A stretch of DNA of 64,000 nucleotides, from NCBI GenBank assembly GCA_047967505.1, contig CM106538.1. One strand, given 5' to 3'. This stretch comes from Dipteris shenzhenensis (Eukaryota; Polypodiophyta; Polypodiopsida; Gleicheniales). How positions within the stretch are numbered: position 1 is the stretch's first letter; the number at the start of each line of letters is the position of its first letter. Of this stretch, positions 20,971 to 31,127 are shown piece after piece. The position numbers and the translations under genes were made by a program. The notes under the pieces are model-generated. The model was not told the origin of the DNA. It saw only the letters and a program-made list of their open reading frames with translations, and did no database searches.

Positions 20971-21268
20971 ACTTATAGTATCAATCCATATTAGACTAAA
21001 CTAGATCTACATTGGTCAAACAAAGGTCTAAGACAATCGCCCAATAGTGAATCAGTAGGAAGGGACTCACCTGATACCATAAAAGGGATCCCATTTCCCT
21101 CATTGCAATGTTAGCATATAGTAGGTCTTTTAGCCAACATCAGATTGCAAGACTCCCCATAGCCCAAGGAGCACTTATTAGCCTTTAATAATGATAGGAG
21201 TGGGAGAAAAGGAGCAAAATACCTCTCTCCACCTTACCTTCCCACCTCACCATCATAGGAAGGGATAG
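20971..21268. other. Non-coding spacer at the gypsy-1 insertion site
   Basis: No ORF or known repeat is recognised. Its right end carries ATAG, shared with the sequence right of gypsy-1. Confidence 0.4.
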
Positions 21269-21877
21269 TGTGATGCCAAAAATTGATATTTTTAATTTGG
21301 CATTGGTATTGTTTTTCTCTATGTTTGATAAGAGTTTGAGTATCAAGTGATAGCCTAGCGGCTCTCACTTATTTCTATTTTCTATGATATTGTATGGGAT
21401 GGAGAGGATGAGTGGAATGGCTCATTGTAAATACCATAGGTATGAATTATAAATACCTTGGTATGGGGTGAGAGTTATTTGTGTATGGGATTTTATGGAG
21501 TTTTTTAGAAAATAGGAAGAGTGAGTCATATAAAGAGGTGGGCTCATGTCCATGTGTTCCAATAATATAAGAGAGGCCACATGCCAAGCGTGTGGAAGGC
21601 ATGTGGAGGAGTGTGAAGTCAAGAGGAATCCTTCTAGAACTCCTATGTGGAATAAGGAGGATGTGGACATGTGGAAAAGAGAGGGTCCCTATGGACTCCA
21701 TGTGAGGAGACTCTTGACTTTCTCAATATTTTAGGAGTCTTGAGCATCTTGTGATGGGACACATGGCAAGAGTAGCCAAAAAGGACATGGATGGTGACAT
21801 ACGTGCTTATGTGATTGATGGGGAAAGGAATCTACAGGTAGCAATTGTAAATGGGTGAAGGAGGGTAACAAAATCTC

Positions 21878-21884
21878 TATAAAA
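21878..21884 (+). promoter_or_regulatory. Gypsy-1 LTR TATA box
   Basis: CTCTATAAAAGGA is preserved in both LTRs (here and at 29667-29673) and is followed by a CT-rich leader, the usual layout of a plant LTR promoter. Transcription would start about 30 bp downstream. Confidence 0.7.
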
Positions 21885-22389
21885 GGAACCCTCCTCTCCC
21901 TTGTTCATCAATCTCTTCCACCATTAGGCCTTATGTTGCTATAGCTCTAGTCTCCCCAAGCCTCTTCCATGAGCCTTCTCTCCCTCTTGTAGATATTCTC
22001 TTATGTAGACTCTTGAGTCCATCTCTCTCTAGTTTATTCTCTCTCTATGAGTAGTCTTGGAGCTTCCGCTCCCTCTTGTATGTATGAAACCTCTTCTTCT
22101 CCCTTGTGTTTGTAATGTTGGAGTGGATTCTCACTCTATTTGTAATGAAGGTCACTTCAGGTTCTCTCTCTCTTGAGTGTCTCTTCCCTTTTCTTTCTTT
22201 CAAAGCCTTAAAAGTTCTTTCTATTCGGCTGCTCACTGTGCACACATGGTCCATCTATTTCCTGAGCCACCATGCAAACTTCTTCCCCTCATCTAGGCGA
22301 AATCAATGAGGGGTGGATCGTTGATGAAGGTGGAGTCTTGAGGGAGCATCCTGCTCAGGCGAAATTAGCATGGATGGAGGGCAATTTTC

Positions 22390-22912
22390 ATGACAGTTTG
22401 ACCCCCTGTTAGTATTTTGCTCATAACTTTCTGCCGGTAGTCCGATTGTAATGAAATTTATATCAGCGCGAAGCTCTCTTTAAGGGCATGTTTGTATGTG
22501 GTCAGATCTTGAATCAAATACTGCTGCAATAAGTTATGATTCTCTGTGTGTGACAGTCTGTTTTTATGACAGTTTTTTCCCCCGTCTAGTAAACTGTCCA
22601 TAACTTTTTGGCCGCTTCTCTGTTTCTTACGAAACATATATCAGCACGAAGCTCTCTTTAAGGCGCATGTCTCTAATGCTTATATCTTGAATCAGATACT
22701 ACTGCAAAATGTTATGAGTCTCTGTGTCTGACAGTCTGTTTTCATGATAGTTTTTACCCCCTTTGAGTAAACTATCCATATCTCTTCAACCGTCTGTCTG
22801 TTTTCAATGAAACTTATATCAGCGCGAAGCCCATCTCAAGGCGCATCTCTTTGTTGATTGAATCTTTGATATCATGTCTCTACTGAAAGTTATAGGTCTT
22901 TGTGTCTAATGA
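22390..22912 (+). repeat. Three tandem units of about 178 bp inside the gypsy-1 LTR
   Basis: Units begin with ATGACAGTTT-like words at 22390, 22567 and 22745, with a fragment at 22912. Each contains TATATCAGCRCGAAGC and an ATCTTGAATCA-like word. The same array is in the 3' LTR at about 30179-30700. Confidence 0.85.
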
Positions 22913-22965
22913 CAGTTTGTAGAGTGTTTTGAGCTAAGTATAAAGGTGTCTATGAAGGAGGTGCA

Positions 22966-23190
22966 ATATTTCCTCGGAATCTACCCATCCGACCCAATCA
23001 GCCCCTTCAAACTCCTAGATATATATCAATTCATGTCATGTTGAGCTGCAAGATCTTCTTTCAACAACGTATCGCTCTTCTCTTTGGCGCAGACCAGCTC
23101 GTTGAGATTATGGCCTCTGCTGATCCTTTCCTTCTCCCTATGCTTGATTACAACATCACTTGGGATGTTACCATCTTCATTCTCATCTGA
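22966..23190 (+). other. Conserved 75-codon frame in the 5' LTR of gypsy-1
   Basis: It encodes IRPNQPLQTP, CKIFFQQRIALLFG, PFLLPMLDY and ITWDVTIFILI, then a stop. The ATG of the 3' LTR copy (30758) is ATA here. The same block is encoded in gypsy-2 at 14926-14732, upstream of its RNase H, which argues against chance. Confidence 0.5.
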
Positions 23191-23340
23191 GGGAGGAAAG
23201 TATGGTATGGTATCTTGGCATAAAAGCTTCTTTCTAATGTCCCATTCTCAATGATAAATATCTTTGGCAGTCAATTTGAAAGCAGTAGGAAGTGAAGAGG
23301 TGCGTGAAGTTTATTACCCCCAACTTCATGTCACATCTTT

Positions 23341-23357
23341 TGGTGGAGACGCCGGGT
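23341..23357 (+). promoter_or_regulatory. Gypsy-1 primer-binding site
   Basis: TGGTGGAGACGCCGGGT starts 5 bp after the LTR and would pair with a tRNA 3' end reading CUCCACCA. The tRNA species was not identified. Confidence 0.6.
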
Positions 23358-23410
23358 ACGTTTGGTATTGGATTCATCCCACCTTACTAAATAGTCTCGG
23401 GTGTGCTTGA

Positions 23411-23943
23411 TTGCATGTTATGCCTAGAAGAGGCATGTGTTTTGATGAGGTAAAGAAGATGCTTGGAAGAACTCCGTTAGAAGAGATTGCAACCCGTTTA
23501 AGAGAACTTGAAGATTGTGAAGGTGATGCTCAAGCTATTCGCACAGTCACCATGATCATATCCTTTATGTTTGCACTGTTGAATATGTTGGTGAATTGAC
23601 AACACCGGCAGCAGGCACAATGATAGATTGGGGATTGTTCCATGCACTGGTAGCTTGGTGTGAAGAAGAGTTGAGTCTTTGGGTAGTTTTCGACTATAAT
23701 AGTGGAGTGGTGATTCTTAATGCTTTCAACTTCTTTTGCTATGCAAATGATGAAGAGTACAATATCTTGAAGCTTTTATGTGTACTTCCTATTGTGAGAA
23801 GGGTGATTCTAGAATGCATGTATACACAATGTTTTCATGGTGCTGGTTGGTGGTCACTTACTTTTGAAGATTTTGTTGAGGATCACATTGTGGAGGGTTT
23901 TCAACAAGTGGTTATGCATAATAAGTTGGTCTTGGTATACTAA
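23411..23943 (+). pseudogene. Gypsy-1 leader ORFs between LTR and gag
   Basis: Two overlapping frames, 23411-23599 (62 codons, FDEVKKMLGRTPLEEIATRL) and 23596-23943 (115 codons, WVVFDYNSGVVIL, ILKLLCVLPIVRRVIL, WWSLTFEDFVEDHIVEGF), lie upstream of gag. They may be one protein split by a frameshift. Tat/Ogre elements are known to carry an extra ORF upstream of gag; this could be such an ORF, but I recognise no domain. Confidence 0.45.
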
Positions 23944-24017
23944 GGCTCTATGGGATCTTGTTCAAATCTTGTTTGGGATATTATTTGGATCTTGGTGTTT
24001 CCTTTTTGTGTTTCATC

Positions 24018-25454
24018 ATGGTGAAGATTCCAGTGTTTCGAGGGACCCAAGGGGAAGACCCGGAGTCTTATCTTCAGGATTTTGTTCGAGGATGCCGGCT
24101 TTCTGGATGGTCCATGAAGGATCGGGCAGAGATTTTGCCTGATTTTCTTGAAGGTGTAGCCTTGAGTTGGCATGAGACCTTGCCGGACTCTACCAAGGAG
24201 GACTGGAACCAAGTGGTGGCAGCAATGAAGCAGAGATTTGGGGCAGTGGAGTCGCCAAATGCTTTGATGTTGCAGTTGGACCGGTTCTATCAAGGAGAGG
24301 GTGAGTTGGTCTCTGCGTTGGCAATCCGATATGAAACTTTTTGGACAAAGTATGAAAGGGCAGCTTTGCGAGCTGTGGCATCTACATCATCGGCCCCTCA
24401 AAGTCTCTCAGGGATGCAGCACTTAAAGATGAGCAAATTTGTTATGGCTTTGGAGCCTCGTCTTCGCTCAAAAGTAATGAGTAAAGATCCAACAACATAC
24501 GTGGAGGCACTTCGCATTGCGACCAAGAAAGAAGCTTCTCTAAAGATCGAATCCTCTTTTGTGTCTTCAACAGCTTCAAATTCTAAGGTGGAGGTAATGG
24601 GCACTCCTCAAGTACCAAAGTCCTCTGAGTTAGATCATAATATCTCCCAATTGATGGCAGAGTTTGCTGATTTGAAATTGCATTTGGTTAATGCACGACA
24701 ACCTAGAGCACCAAAGAGTGAAGATAGGCCTCGAGATAGGAGTGGGGTCACTTGCTATGAATGTAATGAAAAAGATCACTATCACCCCGAGTGTCCTAAA
24801 TTGAGAAAGAAAGAAGAAAAACAAGTATCCTTGTTAGAAGCTTCTTCAGGGGATGAGGAAAGAGAGGTAATGATGGCTAAACGGGGGCGTGGTAAAGCAA
24901 AAGAAGAAGAAGAAAGCAAGGAAGAAGTAGATGAGGAACATCAAGAAGAGGAACACCATAGTAAGAAAAAGAAGGCATCTAGAAGGAGAATTAGCCAGTC
25001 AGACTTTCCTTTAGGACAAGGAATTGGAAGCTATGACTTGTTGTCCGACCTTAAAGAAAAGGAAGCTCATATCACCTTTGGTCAATTACTTGCTTTGTCT
25101 CCAAAACTACGGAAGGAATGGGGAAAACTAGCAAGCACAAGAGTGTCAAAGAAGAAAAAGAAGAAAAGTGCCATTCCTATTGTTCAAAAGGTAGATATAG
25201 ATGTTGGTGATGATGTACCTGTGGTTGATGTGATCATTGATGGTCAAGTGATTTCTAATGTGTACATTGATGGAGGTGCATTGATTAATGTCATGAGTGA
25301 GAAGACCATGATAGATACTGATTTAAAATACTCTAGTACTACCTCTCCTTATCACATCAAATTGGCTAACAACACTAGGGTTAAGACCTTGGGAGTTGTG
25401 AAGAATCTAGAAGTGGATGTATGTGGAATTTCTATGCCGACTACTTTTCAGTGA
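24018..25454 (+). CDS. Gypsy-1 gag and protease start
   Basis: The in-frame ATG at 24018 (MVKIPVFRGTQG) is preferred to one at 23958, because gag homology starts there. Capsid signature: DPESYLQDFVRGC, LPDFLEGVALSWHE, WNQVVAAMKQRFG. An intact CX2CX4HX4C knuckle (CYECNEKDHYHPEC) lies at about 24755-24796. An acidic and lysine-rich linker follows, then the aspartic protease core VYIDGGALINVM, with DGG where DSG or DTG is usual. A frame change near 25430 moves the protease end (LILGRPWLRK) into another frame. Confidence 0.85.
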   Translation: MVKIPVFRGTQGEDPESYLQDFVRGCRLSGWSMKDRAEILPDFLEGVALSWHETLPDSTKEDWNQVVAAMKQRFGAVESPNALMLQLDRFYQGEGELVSALAIRYETFWTKYERAALRAVASTSSAPQSLSGMQHLKMSKFVMALEPRLRSKVMSKDPTTYVEALRIATKKEASLKIESSFVSSTASNSKVEVMGTPQVPKSSELDHNISQLMAEFADLKLHLVNARQPRAPKSEDRPRDRSGVTCYECNEKDHYHPECPKLRKKEEKQVSLLEASSGDEEREVMMAKRGRGKAKEEEESKEEVDEEHQEEEHHSKKKKASRRRISQSDFPLGQGIGSYDLLSDLKEKEAHITFGQLLALSPKLRKEWGKLASTRVSKKKKKKSAIPIVQKVDIDVGDDVPVVDVIIDGQVISNVYIDGGALINVMSEKTMIDTDLKYSSTTSPYHIKLANNTRVKTLGVVKNLEVDVCGISMPTTFQ

Positions 25455-25839
25455 TCCCTACCAAGCCAGATGCACGTGCCTATCCATTGATTTTGGGAAG
25501 GCCTTGGCTACGCAAGGTGAAGGCTGTTCAAAAGTGGGATACTGGAGAATTGATTTGCAAGGAAATGATAAGAAGGTGCGCTACAACATCAGAAGCCGCA
25601 AAAAGGAAGTTGTCAAGGAGGAGTCTTCAACATCAAAGAGTTCAAGCTCTGACTTAACCAATGAAGAAGAAGAGACAGGGTGTAGCTTCGAGGAGTCCAA
25701 CTCAGAGGGTGAGGTGGAAGGAGTGGCCTTTGGTCTTTGTCTTGGTGCTGATCGGGATGAGTCAGGAAGGAACAAGGTGGTGGTGCAAGAAGATCCTATA
25801 GAGACACTTCATGTGGAGGATGTGGAGCACACTAAATGA
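25421..25839 (+). pseudogene. Gypsy-1 protease end and acidic linker, frame-shifted
   Basis: Protease C-terminal sequence ILGRPWLRKVKAVQKW is in the frame starting 25421. The acidic Ser/Glu-rich linker continues in the pol frame until a TGA at 25837-25839, 60 bp before the pol ATG. The same order occurs in gypsy-2. At least one frameshift and one stop would block a gag-pol fusion in this copy. Confidence 0.75.
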
Positions 25840-25899
25840 CGCCAATGCAATGAAGAGCTTCTTGGTGATTCTCTATCAGGTAGTGAGAAGCTCCAGTAC

Positions 25900-28800
25900 T
25901 TGGATATGCTAGATGATTTTCCATGTTTGTTTGCAACAAGCTATTCACAGGTTCGACCAGTCTCTCTTGTGGAGCACAAGATTGAGTTGAAGCCAGAAAG
26001 CAAGCCAGTTGTGCAACGCTTAAGGCGATTGGGGGTGATCCAAGCTGAGGCACTAAAGAAAGAGGTAACACAACCAGTTGAGGCGGGATTCATCTTTCCT
26101 GTTGATGATTCAGAATGGATATCTCCTGTAGTTGTCACACCAAAGAAAGGAAATAAGTGGCGAGTTTGTGTGGACTTTCGTCCTTTGAATGCATGCACTA
26201 AGAGGGATCATTTTCCTTTGCCATTCCAAGATGAAATACTAGACCAAGTAGTAGGGCATGAGATGTATTTTGTATGTGATGGGTATTCTGGGTACTTTCA
26301 AATTTGTATTCGGGAGGAAGATCAAAAGAAAACATCATTTGTCACACCTTGGGGAGTTTTTGCTTACAGAGTGATGCCTTTTGGGTTGACGAATGCACCA
26401 GCTACATTTCAAAGGTTCATGAGTCAAGTCCTGGAGCCTTACTTGGGAAAGTTCATAAGGGTGTTTTTGGATGATTTTTGCATTTATTCTCAGCACATAG
26501 ATCACATGGAGAAGTTAAAGATGGCCTTAGCTAGGATTGATGAAGCAAAAGGGTGTCTAAATCCTAGCAAGTGTCATTTGGCTCAAACAAAAGTAGTCTT
26601 GTTGGGGCATATTGTGTGTGAAGAAGGCCTGCAAATGGATCCTGACAAGGTTCAAGCAATCATGACATTGCCAAGTCCTGAGAGTGTCACTGGTGTTCGC
26701 AGAATTCTAGGAAAGAGCAAGTATTATCAACACTTTTGTGATGATTTCACAGAGATAGTGCATCCCATGAACTTGTTGACAAGAAAAGGAGTTTCTTTCC
26801 AATGGGGTGTGGAGCAACAAGAATCTTTCCAGCAACTTAAGGAGGCCATGAGTAAGGGCCCAATATTGAAGCCCCCTAATTGGTCTCAAGATTTTTATGT
26901 AAATCCAAGTGTATCTTTGCATTCAGTTGGTGCTGTATTGCTACAAAAAGGAGAGGTAGGTAGAATGCAACCCATCTATTATGCCAGCCAACAGCTTACA
27001 AATGTGGAAACAAGGTATGAAGAAATGGAGCAGCAAACTCTCTCTTTGGTGTTTTCCATCAGAAACTTTCGCTCCTATTTATTACCTCGACCATTTTTCT
27101 TCCTTACCTCTCAGTTTGTATTAGCATATCTAGTTCGCAAGCCTAATCCTGGGGGGAGATTTGCAAAATGGTTGTCAGAGCTTCAAGAGTTCTCTTTCTC
27201 TTTTGTCACGAAAAATACCACTAGGTCCACTATGGCAGATTTGTTCACAGGACGGGAGGATCTAGGAGAAGAAAAGAAATGTAAGGAGAACATTAAAGAT
27301 GAAAGGGATACACCACCAACAACTTTTGTTTTGTATTTTGATGGGGCTTTTAGTCCTTCATGCCAACAAGGAGCCGGGGGGATAGTCTTGATGAATCCTG
27401 AAGGTCAAGAGGTATGGGCAAGAGGACAAGAGCTTCCAGGTATCACTACTAACAATGCAGCTGAGTATAATGCTTTGATTCTTGGTTTGGAGGGTTGTGT
27501 TCAAAGTCAAGTTAAAGAATTGGAAGTAAGAGGAGATTCTCAGCTTATTATAAAGCAAATGCAAGGGCATTACAAGACAAGAAGTCCTCATTTGAAGGAG
27601 CTTAATCAAAAGGCTATGGCACTATGTAGTCAGTTTGATTTTTGCAAGTTTGTTCATATAAACAGAAAAGAAAATCAAAGGGCAGATGAGTTAGCTACTC
27701 AAGCCATTGTAGTACAAGACCGGGGGGTGGTTTCTTTGGTAGACACTGGATGGCCAGAACTACAAGATGTTCAGCAATATGTGGAAGAAGGCATGTTTCC
27801 TCGAGGGTTAACTCCACAACAGAAGCAGAGATTGGTAAGGAAGGCTTGTCCCTATACTATTATTGATGACATTCTTTATAAATTGGGAAAAGATAAGGTG
27901 CTCTGTCGAGTGGTCCATCCCATGGAGACTAGGAGAATCCTAGAAATGTGTCATGAATGCTCTGGTCATTTTACTTCAGCAAGCACAGCTATGAGAATTC
28001 TTAATGCAGGCTACTTTTGGCCACACCTCCATAAGGATGTATATGAATGGTGTCGAAGTTGTAAAGTATGCCAAAAGTTTGGAAGGCGACATTTGATTCC
28101 TGGGCCCTTGAAGCCTATTCTAGCATATGGACCATTTGAGAGGTGGGGGTTGGACTTTGTGGGACCACTCCCTCGCTCATCTCAAGGCAAGCATTATTTA
28201 TTGGTGGCCACAGATTATGCGACTCGATGGGCAGAGGCCAAGGCCACAGTCAATAGCAAGGCAAGCACAGTTGCAAAATTTCTCTTTGATCAAATTTATT
28301 CACGCTTTGGTTGTCCTTTGGAAATTCTCACTGATGGAGGAACCTCTTTTAGAAATGAACTAATTGAACATGTGGTGCATAAGCTAAAGATAAATCATAG
28401 CATGTCCATGCCATACTATCCCCAATGTAATGGCTTGGTTGAGAAAACAAATGGATTGTTGTGCAATTCAATGGGAAAGCTTGTTGACACTAAGAAAAGG
28501 CATTGGGATAGGCACTTGGCAGAAGTTTTATGGGCTTACAGAACCACACACAAGCTAGCTATTGGGTTTACAGCATTCCAACTAGTGTATGGAATAGAAG
28601 CCATTTTACCCATTGAATTGGAGATACATAGTCTTCGCACAGCTGTTGCAAGAATAAAAGGGCAAGAGGATGCCTATGCTCAACACTTGGTACAGCTAGA
28701 AGCCTTGGATGAATGCAGATTACAGGCCTTACAAAACTTGAAATCTTCTCAAAAAAGGCGCAAGGCCCATTTTGACACCAAATTATGCAAGAAGAAAGAT

Positions 28801-29007
28801 ATTGCAGAAGGAGATTTGGTAATGAGATTTGATAGCCGTCTGGACAAGCGGCTAGACAAAAAGTTTATCGGTCGATGGGAGGGACCATATCGAGTCAAAA
28901 AGAAGTTCACGAATGGAACCTATAAGCTTGAGGAGGTTGATGGCATGGTGATACCCGGACGCACCAATGAGTATCGCCTTAAATTCTTCTATGCTCGACT
29001 ACCTTGA
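25900..29007 (+). CDS. Gypsy-1 pol: RT, RNase H, archaeal-type RNase H, integrase (1035 aa)
   Basis: One open frame. RT spans about residues 50-240, with CDGYSGYFQI, MPFGLTNAPATF and FLDD at 189-192. The ordinary RNase H (about 330-440) reads FYVNPS with Asn335 where the first catalytic Asp is expected. A second, archaeal-type RNase H occupies about 472-602, with all four acidic residues visible: Asp481 (YFDGAF), Glu522 (AAEYNAL), Asp546 (RGDSQLI) and Asp596 (RADELA). Integrase follows, with His685, His690, Cys721, Cys724 and the triad Asp752, Asp812, Glu848, then a GPYRVKKKF motif. No chromodomain is seen. The architecture fits the Tat/Ogre lineage. Confidence 0.93.
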   Translation: MDMLDDFPCLFATSYSQVRPVSLVEHKIELKPESKPVVQRLRRLGVIQAEALKKEVTQPVEAGFIFPVDDSEWISPVVVTPKKGNKWRVCVDFRPLNACTKRDHFPLPFQDEILDQVVGHEMYFVCDGYSGYFQICIREEDQKKTSFVTPWGVFAYRVMPFGLTNAPATFQRFMSQVLEPYLGKFIRVFLDDFCIYSQHIDHMEKLKMALARIDEAKGCLNPSKCHLAQTKVVLLGHIVCEEGLQMDPDKVQAIMTLPSPESVTGVRRILGKSKYYQHFCDDFTEIVHPMNLLTRKGVSFQWGVEQQESFQQLKEAMSKGPILKPPNWSQDFYVNPSVSLHSVGAVLLQKGEVGRMQPIYYASQQLTNVETRYEEMEQQTLSLVFSIRNFRSYLLPRPFFFLTSQFVLAYLVRKPNPGGRFAKWLSELQEFSFSFVTKNTTRSTMADLFTGREDLGEEKKCKENIKDERDTPPTTFVLYFDGAFSPSCQQGAGGIVLMNPEGQEVWARGQELPGITTNNAAEYNALILGLEGCVQSQVKELEVRGDSQLIIKQMQGHYKTRSPHLKELNQKAMALCSQFDFCKFVHINRKENQRADELATQAIVVQDRGVVSLVDTGWPELQDVQQYVEEGMFPRGLTPQQKQRLVRKACPYTIIDDILYKLGKDKVLCRVVHPMETRRILEMCHECSGHFTSASTAMRILNAGYFWPHLHKDVYEWCRSCKVCQKFGRRHLIPGPLKPILAYGPFERWGLDFVGPLPRSSQGKHYLLVATDYATRWAEAKATVNSKASTVAKFLFDQIYSRFGCPLEILTDGGTSFRNELIEHVVHKLKINHSMSMPYYPQCNGLVEKTNGLLCNSMGKLVDTKKRHWDRHLAEVLWAYRTTHKLAIGFTAFQLVYGIEAILPIELEIHSLRTAVARIKGQEDAYAQHLVQLEALDECRLQALQNLKSSQKRRKAHFDTKLCKKKDIAEGDLVMRFDSRLDKRLDKKFIGRWEGPYRVKKKFTNGTYKLEEVDGMVIPGRTNEYRLKFFYARLP

Positions 29008-29058
29008 CGGCCAACAGATCGGCTCTGTACTAGAGAGGATCTGCTGGGGGGGGAAAGA

Positions 29059-31127
29059 TGTGATGCCAAAAATTGATATTTTTAATTTGGCATTGGTATT
29101 GTTTTTCTCTATGTTTGATAAGAGTTTGAGTATCAAGTGATAGCCTAGCGGCTCTCACTTATTTCTATTTTCTATGATATTGTATGGGATGGAGAGGATG
29201 AGTGGAATGGCTCATTGTAAATACCATAGGTATGAATTATAAATACCTTGGTATGGGGTGAGAGTTATTTGTGTATGGGATTTTATGGAGTTTTTTAGAA
29301 AATAGGAAGAGTGAGTCATATAAAGAGGTGGGCTCATGTCCATGTGTTCCAATAATATAAGAGAGGCCACATGCCAAGCATGTGGAAGGCATGTGGAGGA
29401 GTGTGAAGTCAAGAGGAATCCTTCTAGAACTCCTATGTGGAATAAGGAGGATGTGGACATGTGGAAAAGAGAGGGTCCCTATGGGCTCCATGTGAGGAGA
29501 CTCTTGACTTTCTCAATATTTTAGGAGTCTTGAGCATCTTGTGATGGGACACATGGCAAGAGTAGCCAAAAAGGACATGGATGGTGACATACGTGCTTAT
29601 GTGATTGATGGGGAAAGGAATCTACAGGCAGCAATTGTAAATGGTAAAGGAGGGTGACAAAATCTCTATAAAAGGAGCCCTCCTCTCCCTTGTTCATCAA
29701 TCTCTTCCACCATTAGGCCTCATGTTGCTATAGCTCTAGTCTCCCCAAGCCTCTTCCATGAGCCTTCTCTCCCTCTTGTAGATATTCTCTTATGTAGACT
29801 CTTGAGTCCATCTCTCTCTAGTTTATTCTCTCTCTATGAGTAGTCTTGGGGCTTCTGCTCCCTCTTGTATGTATGAAACCTCTTCTTCTCCCTTGTGTTT
29901 GTAGTGTTGGAGTGGATTCTCACTCTATTTGTAATGAAGGTCACTTCAGGTTCTCTCTCTCTTGAGTGTCTCTTCCCTTTTCTTTCTTTCAAAGCCTTAA
30001 AAGTTCTTTCTATTCGGCTGCTCACTGTGCACACATGGTCCATCTATTTCCTGAGCCACCATGCAAACTTCTTTCCCTCTTCTAGGCGAAATCTATGAGG
30101 GGTGGATCGTTGATGAAGGTGGAGTCTTGAGGGAGCATCCTGCTCAGGCGAAATTAGAATGGGTGGAGGGCAGTTTTCATGACAGTTTGACCCCCTGTTA
30201 GTATTTTGCTCATAACTTTCTGCTCGGTAGTCCGATTGTAATGAAATTTATATCAGCTCAAAGCTCTCTTTAAGGGCATGTTTGTATGTGATCAGATCTT
30301 GAATCAAATACTGCTGCAAAAAGTTATGATTCTCTGTATTTGACAGTCTGTTTTCATGATAGTTTTTACCCCCGTCTAGTAAACTGTCCATAACTTTTTG
30401 GCCGCTTCTCTGTTTCTTACGAAAAATATATCAACACGAAGCTCTCTTTAAGGGGCATGTCTTTAGGTACTTATATCTTGAATCAGATACTGCTGCAAAA
30501 TGTTATGAGTCTCTGTGTCTGACAGTCTGTTTTCATGATAGTTTTTACCCCCTTCTAGTAAACTGTCCATATCTCTTCAACCGTTTGTCTGTTTTCAATG
30601 AAACCTATATCAGCGCGAAGCCCATCTCAAGGCGCATCTCTTTGTGTGATTGAATCTCTGATATCATGTCTCTACTGAAAGTTATAGTCCTCAGTGTCTA
30701 ATGATAGTTTGTAGAGTGTTTTGAGCTAAGTATAAAGGTGTCTATGAAGGAGGTGCAATGTTTCCTCGGAATCTACCCATCCGACCCAATCAGCCCCTTC
30801 AAACTCCTCGATATATATCAGTTCATGTCATTTTGAGCTGCAAGATCTTCTTTCAACAACGTATCACTCTTCTCTTTGGCACAGACCGGCTCATTGAGAT
30901 TATGGCCTCTGCTGATCCTTTCCTTCTCCCTATGCTTGATTACAACATCACTTGGGATGTTACCATCTTCATTCTCATCTAAGGGAGGAAAGTATGGTAT
31001 GGTATCTTGGCATAAAAGCTTCTTTCTAATGTCCCATTCTCAATGATAAATATCTTTGGCAGTCAGTTCGAAAGCACTAGGAAGTGAAGAGGTGCGTGAA
31101 GTTTATTACCCCCAACTTCATGTCACA
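29059..31127 (+). repeat. Gypsy-1 3' LTR
   Basis: 2069 bp, with the same TATA box (29667-29673), tandem array and conserved frame (30758-30982, here with an ATG). Followed by the ATAG duplication. Confidence 0.92.

Larger units (their letters stand above)
21269..23335 (+). repeat. Gypsy-1 5' LTR
   Basis: 2067 bp. U3 holds the TATA box at 21878; a pyrimidine-rich stretch follows. Near-repeat units of about 178 bp occupy 22390-22912, and a conserved 75-codon frame lies at 22966-23190. Confidence 0.92.
21269..31127 (+). mobile_element. Gypsy-1: nearly complete Ty3/gypsy element, Tat/Ogre-like, 9.86 kb
   Basis: LTRs of 2067 and 2069 bp (21269-23335, 29059-31127) differ by only a few percent by eye. 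Both begin TGTGATGCC and end ATGTCACA. A 4-bp duplication ATAG flanks the element (21265-21268, 31128-31131). A primer-binding site (TGGTGGAGACGCCGGG at 23341) and a G8 purine tract (29046-29058) are in place. The order is leader ORFs, gag, protease, RT, RNase H, archaeal-type RNase H, integrase. A stop and frameshifts near 25430-25839 separate gag-protease from pol. Confidence 0.92.

Noticed and set aside
21546-21734. 62-codon ORF, identical at 29336-29524
   Set aside because: It lies in U3 of the gypsy-1 LTR upstream of the TATA box. Its duplication is explained by the two LTRs, and no outside relative was seen.
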